Positions 45,235-54,569 of a stretch of 64,000 bases of DNA are shown piece by piece (the first letter of the stretch is position 1; each line of letters begins with the position of its first letter). The DNA comes from Thermoplasmatota archaeon (GTDB lineage Archaea > Thermoplasmatota > Thermoplasmata > Thermoplasmatales > Thermoplasmataceae), in NCBI GenBank assembly GCA_023379845.1, contig JAMCPG010000042.1, positions 1 through 64,000 of the forward strand. The letters are read 5' to 3'. A model generated the notes under the pieces. The model ran no database searches and was not told the DNA's origin. It saw nothing but the letters and a program-made list of their open reading frames with translations. A program made the translations under genes and the position numbers.

Positions 45235-46740
45235 ATGAACATATTAGCCAGCGTATTCGACAAGAACGGTCTTGACTCCTTTCTCAAGGAAATTCTGCGG
45301 GAAGGGGATGTGGTTTATGCGACCGGAAAAACTGCTGATTTTCTGAACTCATCCAAGATGAATGCGATCAGTACATCCAAGCTTTCTGGCTTTGATGAAT
45401 TACTTGGCGGAAGGGTAAAGACCCTTGTGCCTTCAATATTCGCAGGCATACTGTCAAATCGCGACCCCAAGAGCAACGAGGAAATGAAGGCTATGAAATT
45501 CCCGCTCTTTGACATGGTGATATCTAATCTATACCCTTTTAAGGAAGCTGCAGCCAGTGGTGATTTGAACGCAATGATAGAGAATATTGACATTGGAGGC
45601 GTATCGCTTATACGCGCTGCCGCCAAGAATTATGCCCATGTTGCCGTGATAACATCAAAAGATCAATACGACATGATTTCCAGAATCATACACGAGGAGG
45701 GTTCAGTTCCTCTCAACGTAAGGCAGGATCTTGCGCTGAAAGCGTTTTGGTTAGCTGCCAGTTATGACATTGAGATATACAATTCACTTTCCGGGAAACT
45801 GTCGCCGGAACACAAAATGGATAACCTCTTCCTTGGCCTCAACGGAGGAAGAAAGCTCAGGTATGGCGAGAACCCGGATCAGGAAGCATATATGTACCAG
45901 CGAAATGGATTGACAGGAATTCCTGGTGCCTTCCAGATGTCTGGCAAGGAAATGTCCTACAATAACATACTTGACTCAAACGCCGCATTCGAGACAGTAA
46001 CGGAGTTCCAGGAACCAACGATAGTTATAGTGAAGCACCTGACACCATGCGGTGTGGCTTCCGCAAAAAATCTTTCTGAGGCCTATACTAGGGCATTCGA
46101 GGCCGATCCGGAATCCGCTTACGGGTTCGTGATGGCATCCAACGCAGATATCGACGCCGAGACCGCTTCACTGATCGCAAAGAACTTTGCCGAAGCTGTC
46201 GTTGCGCCTTCATACTCCAGGGAAGGCTTCGAGATATTGAGGAAGAGGAAGAACCTCAGGATTCTCAGGACCAGCATGAGCCCCGATAAAGGATTGAGGT
46301 TCCGATCCGTGTCCGGAGGCATACTTGCTCAGACGCCGCTGCTGGCAACCCCTGTTCTTCCCGTCCTGAAGACAACGGTTGCGGCAAGCGACGATGCAAT
46401 GTCGGACCTTATATTCGCCTGGAAGGTAGTGGCACATGCAAGAAGCAACGCGATTGTGCTCGCAAAGTCAAGGGCAGTGACAGGGATGGGATCAGGGCAG
46501 ACCTCTAGGATACGGGCATTGAAGATTGCGGGCGAGCTGGCGGGCGAAAAAGCAAAGGGCTCTGTGCTTGCTTCGGACGCATTCTTCCCATTCTCTGACA
46601 GCGTGGAGGAGGCAAGGAGGCTCGGCATTTCTGCAATAATACAGCCGGGTGGTTCTATCAGGGACGATGAGGTCATAGCAAAATGCGAGGAATATTCGAT
46701 TCCATTGTACTTTACAGGTAAACGTGTATTCCTGCACTGA
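45235..46740 (+). CDS. purH: Bifunctional AICAR transformylase/IMP cyclohydrolase PurH
   Basis: About 501 residues. It catalyses the last two steps of purine synthesis, formylation of AICAR and ring closure to IMP. The N-terminal cyclohydrolase domain (ASVFDKNGL, ISNLYPFKE, IDIGGVSLIRAAAKNY) and the C-terminal transformylase domain (RYGENPDQ, the catalytic VKHLTPCGVA and SDAFFPFSDSVE) are both complete. A TTG at 45226 extends it by three residues, but ATG 45235 matches the family N-terminus. Most archaea use PurP/PurO instead, so a PurH gene points to acquisition from bacteria or to the minority archaeal group that has it. Confidence 0.92.
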   Translation: MNILASVFDKNGLDSFLKEILREGDVVYATGKTADFLNSSKMNAISTSKLSGFDELLGGRVKTLVPSIFAGILSNRDPKSNEEMKAMKFPLFDMVISNLYPFKEAAASGDLNAMIENIDIGGVSLIRAAAKNYAHVAVITSKDQYDMISRIIHEEGSVPLNVRQDLALKAFWLAASYDIEIYNSLSGKLSPEHKMDNLFLGLNGGRKLRYGENPDQEAYMYQRNGLTGIPGAFQMSGKEMSYNNILDSNAAFETVTEFQEPTIVIVKHLTPCGVASAKNLSEAYTRAFEADPESAYGFVMASNADIDAETASLIAKNFAEAVVAPSYSREGFEILRKRKNLRILRTSMSPDKGLRFRSVSGGILAQTPLLATPVLPVLKTTVAASDDAMSDLIFAWKVVAHARSNAIVLAKSRAVTGMGSGQTSRIRALKIAGELAGEKAKGSVLASDAFFPFSDSVEEARRLGISAIIQPGGSIRDDEVIAKCEEYSIPLYFTGKRVFLH

Positions 46741-46743
46741 AAT

Positions 46744-47673
46744 TCATAACATTGCAAGAAGAAGAGCAACAGCAAAGCCGGCTATGACTCCACCATTAAT
46801 CGCAGGCAGACCCGGCGCAGGTCTCCTCTTCATGAAGAACATCAGGTAGATCATTCCCACAATCCCTCCAACAAACGGCAGGAAGAAGAATGCCAGTGAA
46901 AAGTGCCTGCCGATTCCATAGACCGTAGAAGAGACCACAAGTACCGTAGGAATGGCAACATCGCCAAAACCAAGCAGTACTGCCTTATTATCGCCCCTGT
47001 TCTCGATCGAAAGCGACGACATGTCGAAGTCTGAAGATTCGGGGACAACGAATAGCATTGGAATGCTTTCGTCCAGTGCAACCTTTGCCAGCGTGATCAT
47101 GTGCTTAGTCTTGAACACTGAGATGTAGTCATAGACAGCAAGTATGATCAGCAGGGCTAGGGCAAACCAGACACCGAGGAAAAGGCTCCATATCGATGCT
47201 ATACCTATTGCCATTATCAGTCCTGTTATATTGACCACAATCCAGTTCGGCTTCGTGAACAGTTCATAGCCGATAAATGCGGGTGGAACCAGCCATATGA
47301 GATAAAAGTCAACCGTGAACATGTTGGGGAGCTGAGGAAATGGGGTATATATAATATACAGGAAATAATACTGCAGATATGCGTAGGCATAGTCTGAAAC
47401 AACCAGTGCTACAAAGAAGACAACGTAAACCATGACAAACAGGAAGACGTACCTGATCGATCTTCCCTTGTTCCTCCTGGCTAGGAAGAGTATCAAGAGC
47501 GTGATCAAGATGGTCGCGACGATATAAACTATAAAGTAACCAAAGCTCTCTGAAGTGCTGGAACTGCCCTGATAACCAGACGATGTGAGGCCTTCAGTGA
47601 AGAGGACTGCGAGCACCGATGCTATGACATATATAATTATTGTCCAGGCTTCAGGACTTAACTTTCTCTTCAT
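46744..47673 (-). CDS. Presenilin/signal-peptide-peptidase-like intramembrane aspartyl protease
   Basis: 309 residues with nine predicted membrane helices. The catalytic pair is present: Y181-D182 in AVYDYISVF and G-F-G-D238 in LLGFGDVAIP. The C-terminal PAL-type motif appears as GLPAINGG. This is the archaeal presenilin homologue (PSH) family, which cleaves substrates inside the membrane. The frame runs far upstream inside topA, but the ATG at 47673 starts a normal N-terminus (MKRKLSPEAW). It overlaps the end of topA by 23 bases, which suggests co-expression. Substrates are unknown. Confidence 0.88.
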   Translation of the reverse strand: MKRKLSPEAWTIIIYVIASVLAVLFTEGLTSSGYQGSSSTSESFGYFIVYIVATILITLLILFLARRNKGRSIRYVFLFVMVYVVFFVALVVSDYAYAYLQYYFLYIIYTPFPQLPNMFTVDFYLIWLVPPAFIGYELFTKPNWIVVNITGLIMAIGIASIWSLFLGVWFALALLIILAVYDYISVFKTKHMITLAKVALDESIPMLFVVPESSDFDMSSLSIENRGDNKAVLLGFGDVAIPTVLVVSSTVYGIGRHFSLAFFFLPFVGGIVGMIYLMFFMKRRPAPGLPAINGGVIAGFAVALLLAML

Positions 47674-49951
47674 TTCGAGACTCTTTTTTCTTTTTATTGT
47701 ATTCGCAGTCGATCTTCGGGCAGAATTTCCATCTGTAACCCTTTCTTGCCGAGACCAGTATGGGCGCGCCGCAGTACTGGCATTTCTCTCCTGTGGATGA
47801 TATGAAACCCATCTGCGGAAGGGGATATGTCTGCGTGCATTTCGGGTAGTTTGTGCATGCAAGGAATCTCTTTCCGCTTCTTGACTGTCGTATGGCGAGG
47901 TCCCCGCCATCAACCGGGCATGCCCCCAGGGATGCATTCTTCGTGTTGTAGGTGCATGCGGGATTCATGCATCTTGTTTCCGGAGCCTGCCCCTTCCTTA
48001 TTATTCTTATCATGGGAAGCGAACATTCCGGGCAGTTCTTGTCCTCCACCTTGATAAGGGCATTGTATGGCACATAGAAATCTATCTTGCAGCCCTCTGT
48101 GGTGCACTTTATCTTTGCAGAATCCCGGGCTTTAAGTATGATAAGATCAGTGTGGTGTTCGGGGCAAGTTCCGACAGTGTCGCCCTTCCTGGCCGAGCTG
48201 TTTATCACCTCAACTATCTTCTTCCTGTTTGCCACGAAGTCCCTGAGCACATTTGAAAGCATCTCTCTAGATTCGTTCACAACCGCCTGCTTTGATATCT
48301 CCTTCTTTGTGATCCTGTCCATGTCCTCCTCTAATCTGGCGGTCATCTCAGGTTTTGAGATTGGTGAATTGATCAGGTTTATTGCCTGTATGAAGCCAAT
48401 ACCGAGATGTGTCGGCCTGACTGGATTTCCCTGGATAAAACCCCTGTCCTGCAGCTTCTGTATTATGTCGTGCCTCGTGCTCTTTGTTCCCAGCCGCAAA
48501 GACTCCATCAACTTCAGGAGGCTTGCCGCATCGTATCTTGGAGGCGGCTTGGTGTGGTCTTCAAGCATCTCCCATTTTACAGCCTTGACATTCTCTCCTT
48601 CGACGAGATCAGGATGATATGATTCGCTCACCTTGCGATATGGATAGAGCGATAGCCAGCCCTCGTCTATGATCTTCGACCCCTCGGAGATGAAATTGTA
48701 TCCAGAAACGAGTATAGTCGCCTTTCTGACCTCTTTCTGCCCATCCCTGTACAGGGTAGCAAGAAACCGTCGAACGACCAGTTCGTATACCTTGTGGAAA
48801 TCACCCTTCAGGTCTGCCCCCTTTGGTACCGCCACAGGGTATATGGGTGGATGATCCGTGGCTTCGGTGCGTCCCCTCGACGGGCGGATAGAATCCTGAG
48901 CCAGCACTTTCTCGACATCCTCCTTGAACTCGCCTCTTTGGAGCTTTTTGAGAACGCCGGTAAGGCTGATGCTCCTCTGGTATACCGTGTTGTCTGTTCT
49001 CGGATAGCTTATGTAACCTTTTACGTAAAGATTCTCGGCAATGGACATGGCCCTTGCGGGATTCACCCCTATCCTGCTGGCCTCCCTTAAGAATTCAGTT
49101 GTGTTGAATGGTGCGGGCTTAGGTATCCTCTGAACGCTCCTCTCAAATGTCTTGGTAATACCCGGCTTCCCGTTGACGGCTGAGAATACGGCTTCAGCCT
49201 CCTTCTTATCGAACATCTGTGTCTTCTCATATACCCCCTGGAAATGCCCGCCTTTGTTGAATGTTACAATTATCTTCCAGAACGTCTCCTGTTTGAAACC
49301 GGTGATCTCATTTTCCCTCTCGACAATGAGGGCAAGTGTAGGTGTCTGTACTCTTCCTACTGAAAGGAAGTCTTTTCCAAGCCTCTTTGTAGATACAGAG
49401 AAAAACCTAGTCAGTACTGCTCCCCAAATCAGGTCAACCTCTTCCCTGGCTCCCGCAGAGTCTGCAAGATCATAATCCACGTCTATGAGGTTAGAAAATG
49501 CCGTCTCTATCTCCTCCCTTGTAAGCGTGCTGAACTTGGCCCTCCTGATCCTGCCACCTGCCTGGTCTCTATGAAATCCAGCGAGCTCCAGGGCCTCGGT
49601 CCCTATAAGTTCCCCCTCCCTGTCATAGTCGGTAGCAACAATGAATTCACTGTCTTTGGTTCCAAAGTCAAGCAGCGTATTTCCAACAGTCCTGTTCTTT
49701 AGATTCTTGTTTATTGTTGCGTGAATGAGCTCGTTCAGATCCACGCCGCTCCAGTCGTTCATCTCCTTAGGAAAATCCAGCTCAACGACATGCCCGCTCA
49801 GTGATATCAGGGCATAGTCGTCATCTCCTCTCTTGAATTCAATATAACTGAGCCCCTTAGACTTTTTGGCTTTCTGCTTTCCATCCGACAGGAAATATGC
49901 GATCCTTCTTCCGGCATCGGCTTTTTCAGCCACAATTACTTTCAAGGTCAA
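47651..49951 (-). CDS. topA: DNA topoisomerase I (type IA)
   Basis: 766 residues. The N-terminal Toprim domain has the metal site TDYDREGE near residue 109. The catalytic tyrosine lies in GYISYPRTDNTVY near residue 316. The C-terminus holds four cysteine-rich zinc modules, for example CPECSLPM, CPVDGGDL, CTNYPKCTQTYP and CQYCGAPI. No helicase domain is attached, so it is ordinary topoisomerase I rather than reverse gyrase. It relaxes negative supercoils by cutting one strand. It is the first gene of a pair with the presenilin homologue. Confidence 0.94.
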   Translation of the reverse strand: MTLKVIVAEKADAGRRIAYFLSDGKQKAKKSKGLSYIEFKRGDDDYALISLSGHVVELDFPKEMNDWSGVDLNELIHATINKNLKNRTVGNTLLDFGTKDSEFIVATDYDREGELIGTEALELAGFHRDQAGGRIRRAKFSTLTREEIETAFSNLIDVDYDLADSAGAREEVDLIWGAVLTRFFSVSTKRLGKDFLSVGRVQTPTLALIVERENEITGFKQETFWKIIVTFNKGGHFQGVYEKTQMFDKKEAEAVFSAVNGKPGITKTFERSVQRIPKPAPFNTTEFLREASRIGVNPARAMSIAENLYVKGYISYPRTDNTVYQRSISLTGVLKKLQRGEFKEDVEKVLAQDSIRPSRGRTEATDHPPIYPVAVPKGADLKGDFHKVYELVVRRFLATLYRDGQKEVRKATILVSGYNFISEGSKIIDEGWLSLYPYRKVSESYHPDLVEGENVKAVKWEMLEDHTKPPPRYDAASLLKLMESLRLGTKSTRHDIIQKLQDRGFIQGNPVRPTHLGIGFIQAINLINSPISKPEMTARLEEDMDRITKKEISKQAVVNESREMLSNVLRDFVANRKKIVEVINSSARKGDTVGTCPEHHTDLIILKARDSAKIKCTTEGCKIDFYVPYNALIKVEDKNCPECSLPMIRIIRKGQAPETRCMNPACTYNTKNASLGACPVDGGDLAIRQSRSGKRFLACTNYPKCTQTYPLPQMGFISSTGEKCQYCGAPILVSARKGYRWKFCPKIDCEYNKKKKESRNEEKVKS

Positions 49952-50155
49952 CCTGCAATCAACTCCCCAGCAATTGAATCATGTTATATATGAATGATCT
50001 GCACCACTTCCAAACGCAATTATTGATGCTGGCACACAGCCGTCATACAGAGCCAAATATAAACATTCATTTATATCATTATTTGGCGGAACATCCCTCG
50101 GATCCGCATAGGCAGCACTATAACCATTTAAGAATGTGCGCGACATTAGCTTGGC

Positions 50156-50728
50156 ATGCCTTCCAAAACCTACCTGGGTGTTGCATACAACGCCGAACAT
50201 CCTGTGTACGTTCCTGCCGAAGACACATTTCTCCTTTTACGGGAAGCGAATTGCCATGGAAAGGTCCTGGAAATTGGCACTGGCTCGGGGCTGATAGCAA
50301 TATACCTCGCGAAGCAGGGTTTGCAGGTTGACGCAGTAGACATATCAAAGCACGCGCTTGAATGTGCATCCGCAAACTGTGTTGCGAATGGCGTCAGTAT
50401 AAGGCTTGTACAATCAGATCTCTTTCATGATGTTCGGGGAAAGTACGACACGATAATTTTTAACCCTCCATACCTGCCTGTTAACGATCAGATCGAAGGA
50501 GCGGAAGCATGGAATGGAGGCAGCGACGGTTTCTATGTCATTAGGAGATTTCTTGAAGGTGCCCCTGATCACCTTTCGGAGTCGGGCGTGATATTCATGA
50601 TACTATCTGATCTGACAGATATAAACAGCCTGATTAATGAGTTCAGTAACTTCATTTTTACGCGTCTGGGGAGTGAACATTTTGAATCAGAAACAATTTA
50701 CGCATATCAATTGAAGCTAGGGAGATAA
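50156..50728 (+). CDS. HemK2-type protein (N5)-glutamine methyltransferase
   Basis: 190 residues. The SAM-binding loop is VLEIGTGSGLIAIYL near residue 33, and the substrate motif NPPY is at about residue 103 in IIFNPPYLPVND. The short, single-domain form matches the Mtq2/HemK2 class that methylates the GGQ glutamine of release factor aRF1. It is followed after 2 bases by a DRG-type GTPase gene, so the pair is probably co-transcribed. Activity on another substrate is possible but less likely. Confidence 0.85.
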   Translation: MPSKTYLGVAYNAEHPVYVPAEDTFLLLREANCHGKVLEIGTGSGLIAIYLAKQGLQVDAVDISKHALECASANCVANGVSIRLVQSDLFHDVRGKYDTIIFNPPYLPVNDQIEGAEAWNGGSDGFYVIRRFLEGAPDHLSESGVIFMILSDLTDINSLINEFSNFIFTRLGSEHFESETIYAYQLKLGR

Positions 50729-50730
50729 CT

Positions 50731-51819
50731 GTGCCGACCATCGAGGAAAGAATCAAGGACATCCAGAACGAGATAAAGAAGACGCAGTATAACAAGGCTA
50801 CCGAGCATCACATAGGTATACTCAAAGCCAAGATGTCCCAGCTCATTATCGAAGCCGAATCCCATAAGAAAGGGGGAGGTAAGGGATTCTCCATCCAGAA
50901 GAGCGGCGATGCGACCGTTGCCCTGGTTGGTTTCCCTAACGTTGGAAAGAGCAGCCTGCTGAATAGGCTTACCAATTCCGACAGCGAGATTGGAAGCTAC
51001 GCCTTCACGACACTGAAGGTGATTCCGGGTACCATGAAGTATAATGGCGCAATCCTGCAGATACTCGATCTCCCGGGGATCATAGAGAACGCAGCGTCAG
51101 GATCTGGAAGGGGAAGGGAAGTACTCAGTGCCGTCCGTGCTGCCGATCTTATTCTTCTTGTCACAGATGTGAAGAGCAGTGGCCTCAACACCATCATACT
51201 GGAATTGCGGAATGCCGGCATTGTTGTGGGCAGAAAGAAGAAGAACATCGCAATGAAGAAGACGGGGAGCGGAGGAATCAGGATATATTCCCCAAAGTCC
51301 ATAAGCGTCAAGGAGGAAGAAATAAAGGAGATACTCAAGGAATTCAAGATAACGAACTGCGATCTTTACATAAGGGAGAATGTCGACGTCGATGACATCA
51401 TTGATTTTCTCCGTGGCAATACCATGCATGTTCCTGCAGTGATTGCGATCAACAAGAGCGACCTTCCACATGAAAGGCAACAGATACTCAATTCACTTCC
51501 ACCCAAGCTTGAATACATTTTTGTTTCAGCAAGCACCGGAGACGGCGTGGAAGACCTCAAGAACCTGATTTTCCAGGGCCTGAAACTTGTGAGGATATAC
51601 CTGAGAGAAAAATCCGGCGAAGTCGATTATGAGAGGCCTCTTATCCTTCGCGGGAAAGTAAGCGTAAGAGAGGTTTGCCGCAGGATAAGCAGGGAGATGC
51701 TGTCCTCATTCAAATACGCAATAATCCTTAACAGCAAGAGGAAACAGAGTGAGATTAGGGCCGGCCTTGATTTTGAACTCAGGGATGAAGATATTGTGAC
51801 ACTTGTTTCAAGGAACTGA
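50731..51819 (+). CDS. DRG-family GTP-binding protein
   Basis: 362 residues, GTG start. Order: N-terminal coiled helices, the G domain with G1 GFPNVGKSS near residue 72, G3 DLPGI near 115 and G4 NKSD near 246, and a C-terminal TGS domain (RIYLREKSGEVDYERPLILR). DRG proteins bind ribosomes and help translation in archaea and eukaryotes. A basic insert KGGGKGF precedes the G domain, as in the family. Position directly after the HemK2 gene is functionally coherent. Confidence 0.9.
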   Translation: MPTIEERIKDIQNEIKKTQYNKATEHHIGILKAKMSQLIIEAESHKKGGGKGFSIQKSGDATVALVGFPNVGKSSLLNRLTNSDSEIGSYAFTTLKVIPGTMKYNGAILQILDLPGIIENAASGSGRGREVLSAVRAADLILLVTDVKSSGLNTIILELRNAGIVVGRKKKNIAMKKTGSGGIRIYSPKSISVKEEEIKEILKEFKITNCDLYIRENVDVDDIIDFLRGNTMHVPAVIAINKSDLPHERQQILNSLPPKLEYIFVSASTGDGVEDLKNLIFQGLKLVRIYLREKSGEVDYERPLILRGKVSVREVCRRISREMLSSFKYAIILNSKRKQSEIRAGLDFELRDEDIVTLVSRN

Positions 51820-52725
51820 TCCAGGAGGTTTCTTAGCATCCTCTGTCATTTTGTTCTTCAGTTTCCAGTATGCCTCTTCGTAGGCTGCTGTAATCTCATG
51901 CACGATCTGGTTGAACTTCTCCAGATCATTGAAAAAGAATATGACCTTAACACTATTGTTATTGAATGTCTTTGTGAAGAAGTACGACTGATATTCGAGC
52001 AGTCCAATCTTTTCCTTGATTTTATCTATTGAGGCGGTTGCCTCATTTATTATCTGCCTGATTGGCACGTCGGGATTAAAGCCAATAAGAATGTTATATG
52101 ATAAACGATTTTCGCTCACAAGGCTCGTAAATTGCGACTGGCCAAGTAGAGCCGTGTTAGGCAAATCCGTCACCAGGCCATCAGTCGTACGAACTTTTGT
52201 CGTCAGTATACTCACATCCAGAACTTCCCCTACAACCGGGTTGTTGAACAACCATGAGAAGAAAAATATCGGTTCCTTTGGCTTTATAACGCCAGAACTT
52301 GAGAGCAACAGACCGGAGAGCAGGCTCGATACGGTATTCTGCAGGGCGAACGATATGATCAGGCCACCGATGGTTCCTCCTATTAGGGCTCCAGTCAGGC
52401 TTATTCCAATATACGCGAGAAATGCCGCGATTGCCCCGCCATAGATCACCGCCCTGAATAGTGTGTACAGGCCCCGGTAATTGCGTTTTCCCGGCTTGGA
52501 AGATGCCTTTTCGATGAAGATACCGATTGTCCTGTTGATAATGTGTGCAAACCCAAATATTACTATTGCTACGATTGCATAGAGAATATATTTTCTATAT
52601 GGAACAAGGATAGGCTCGTAAGTGGCGATAAAATCAAAGGCATACCCGGCAGCAATCACGATTACTATTGCTGCGACAATCACTATGATTACCCTTCGAG
52701 TTTCCTTCCAGAAGCCGTTAGCCAT
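51808..52725 (-). CDS. MscS-family mechanosensitive channel
   Basis: 305 residues. Three or four membrane helices come first. The pore helix is glycine- and alanine-rich, GGTIGGLIISFALQNTVSSL near residue 135. A beta domain follows (IKPKEPIFFF, VGEVLDVSILTTKVRTTDGLVTDLPNT), the standard MscS core. It should open under membrane tension to release solutes. It overlaps the convergent DRG gene by 12 bases. Single gene, ATG 52725. Confidence 0.87.
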   Translation of the reverse strand: MANGFWKETRRVIIVIVAAIVIVIAAGYAFDFIATYEPILVPYRKYILYAIVAIVIFGFAHIINRTIGIFIEKASSKPGKRNYRGLYTLFRAVIYGGAIAAFLAYIGISLTGALIGGTIGGLIISFALQNTVSSLLSGLLLSSSGVIKPKEPIFFFSWLFNNPVVGEVLDVSILTTKVRTTDGLVTDLPNTALLGQSQFTSLVSENRLSYNILIGFNPDVPIRQIINEATASIDKIKEKIGLLEYQSYFFTKTFNNNSVKVIFFFNDLEKFNQIVHEITAAYEEAYWKLKNKMTEDAKKPPGSVP

Positions 52726-52783
52726 CTAGGTAGCATTGGAACATCGCTAATAAATATTATATAGCAGAGCTGATGAAGAGTGC

Positions 52784-53248
52784 CTACTGCGAAAGAAGGC
52801 GCCACATAACGTGTGCGTCCGAGGAGTCACTGTAATAGTTTCTCATGGTGGAGATGACGACAAACTTCAGCTTCCTGTAAAAGTTGATTGCCTCGATATT
52901 GTCGATTCTTACTTCCAATCTAACACTCATCATCCCAAGCTGCATACATAGCTTGGTAAAGTCTTCCACCAGCGTGGTGCCGATACCGATCTTCCTGAAC
53001 GAGCTATCAACTGCAAGAAGAAGAATTCTTGCCTCGTTCGATGAATACTTTGCCCCCGCCAGAAAGCCGACAACCCTGTTTCCGAATTGATATACCAGAA
53101 AGCCGTCCGGCCATTGCCTTGAGAGATCATAGATCAGGTCGACTCCGTAGTATTCGCTGAGCGAACTATTGGCAAGCTCCACTACGACGTCAAGATCCGA
53201 ATCCCTGAATTTTCTTACAAAGGCGTAATCGCCCTTTCCGGTCTGCAT
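52784..53248 (-). CDS. GNAT-family N-acetyltransferase (RimI-like)
   Basis: About 154 residues. The acetyl-CoA loop region is visible as LLLAVDSSFRKIGIGTTLVE (R/Q-x-x-G-x-G/A core) near residue 82. It is followed by VRLEVRIDNIEAINFYRKLKF, typical of RimI/Ard1 N-terminal acetyltransferases. A longer frame starts at TTG 53290, but ATG 53248 is preceded by AAGGGG at good spacing and is chosen. It could acetylate protein N-termini, common in archaea; the substrate is not shown by sequence. Confidence 0.83.
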   Translation of the reverse strand: MQTGKGDYAFVRKFRDSDLDVVVELANSSLSEYYGVDLIYDLSRQWPDGFLVYQFGNRVVGFLAGAKYSSNEARILLLAVDSSFRKIGIGTTLVEDFTKLCMQLGMMSVRLEVRIDNIEAINFYRKLKFVVISTMRNYYSDSSDAHVMWRLLSQ

Positions 53249-53520
53249 TTTTCCCCTTTGATGTTCCTTTAAGCCCCGCTCAATACGCAAGGTGACAGGC
53301 TATGTGACGAGAGTGCATTTCTTTCTATTATATCATCATAACCAACTATCTCTATTATATTTATTGGTAATTCGTGTATCTGGAACTTCACATATCTGAT
53401 GGATTTTATGGGACCTCGAAAAAACCAGCTTTCATGTTACAGGAAACAGAGTAAATTATTCTTTGCTTTAATATTGATGAAACAAAGACCATTCCCGCTT
53501 TATAATCTAAAATCCAGGTA

Positions 53521-53605
53521 TGCAGGGGATGGGATTTGAACCCACGTATCCCTACGGAACCAGACCCTCAATCTGGCGCCTTTGACCAATCTCGACAACC
53601 CCTGC
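53521..53605 (-). tRNA. tRNA-Leu (anticodon GAG)
   Basis: Class II tRNA on the minus strand. Acceptor GCAGGGG (53605-53599) pairs with CCCCTGC, discriminator A at 53521. The anticodon stem CCAGA/TCTGG encloses TTGAGGG with anticodon GAG. A long variable arm follows (TTCCGTAGGGATAC), then the T arm GGGTTCAAATCCC. No intron. CCA is not encoded. Confidence 0.93.
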
Positions 53606-53630
53606 TCTCCCCCGGTAATTTTAAAATCGT

Positions 53631-53640
53631 ATTTAATTTT
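53631..53640 (-). promoter_or_regulatory. TATA-like box of tRNA-Leu
   Basis: AAAATTAAAT on the minus strand is centred about 30 bases before the tRNA 5' end, the expected place for an archaeal TATA box. Confidence 0.35.
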
Positions 53641-53787
53641 GCGAACTTTCTCCGCATCAGCGAATGTTAAAATTTTCTACATGCATATCTGGAAACTGGG
53701 TGCACGAAGAACTCTGGGCTTCCTGTTGTTATCTGTCATCATTTTCATCATGATAATTATATATTGTTAATGCATTATACGAGGTTA

Positions 53788-54561
53788 ATGGTCAGAGAAT
53801 GTAAGAGATGTGGAGCAATCAATGAGGACGTGCTCGAGAACTGCGTTATCTGCGCAGCTATTCTACCTCGCTCGGTTACAGCCGAGTCAAGAATAAGGAT
53901 TGACAGGAGGGGCATCTTCACAAGGGGAATGGACTTCCTCAGGTATGCCATGCCCCTCATCATAATAGAAGAGATTCTGTACATTGTTGCGTCGCCATTT
54001 CAGGTCAACCTGCTTTTCAACACGTTCCAGCCATATTATAATCCTACCACCGTGACCATAGATGGCCCAAAACTTGCAAGCCAGATGCCCTTGCTTGAGT
54101 ATACGCTTATCGGCATGATTGTTATATCCATAGCCAGTTTCGTCATAATGAACCGCGGCTTCTCCATGATGAGGATAATCAACTCAGAGTACAGGACGGG
54201 CGTAACTGCAACTTACATCCTTTTTGTGGGGTTGGTTCTTCTTATTCCAGGGGCGATTGTTACTCTCGGCTTCCTGAACTCCTATTCGGCCACCCAGTTC
54301 AGTCTTGCATATCTCTCTGGACATTACCTAACGCTTATTGGCGGTCTCGCCCTTGTCATTTTGGGGGGCCTGGTAGGACTTGTTGGTTACATAATGGCAT
54401 GCCTCACCGTTTATAAGCTGGGGGCAAGATTCAACTACGGTCCAGTGAAGATAGGAGCCGTTTTACTATTCCTTTTATCTTTCCTCGGAGCGATTATCCT
54501 TCTCTTCTCTCTCAGGACATTGAAGGCAAAAATACTCGGTGTAAAAGATGAATTCTCTTAA
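53788..54561 (+). CDS. Zinc-ribbon membrane protein, unknown
   Basis: About 257 residues from ATG 53788; the frame reaches back to 53764, but the later ATG places the zinc ribbon (ECKRCGAINEDVLENCVICA) at the N-terminus. After a basic linker come five or six membrane helices (about residues 48-75, 100-125, 140-165, 178-205 and 215-240). The short C-terminal tail is charged. Similar layouts (zinc ribbon plus membrane bundle) are common in Thermoplasmata; no function is known. The gene converges with nrdB. Confidence 0.7.
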   Translation: MVRECKRCGAINEDVLENCVICAAILPRSVTAESRIRIDRRGIFTRGMDFLRYAMPLIIIEEILYIVASPFQVNLLFNTFQPYYNPTTVTIDGPKLASQMPLLEYTLIGMIVISIASFVIMNRGFSMMRIINSEYRTGVTATYILFVGLVLLIPGAIVTLGFLNSYSATQFSLAYLSGHYLTLIGGLALVILGGLVGLVGYIMACLTVYKLGARFNYGPVKIGAVLLFLLSFLGAIILLFSLRTLKAKILGVKDEFS

Positions 54562-54569
54562 TTTAATGT

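Noticed and set aside
47674..47937. N-terminal extension of the presenilin homologue by 88 residues
   Set aside because: These codons overlap the zinc-finger end of topA in another frame. The natural membrane-protein start is ATG 47673.
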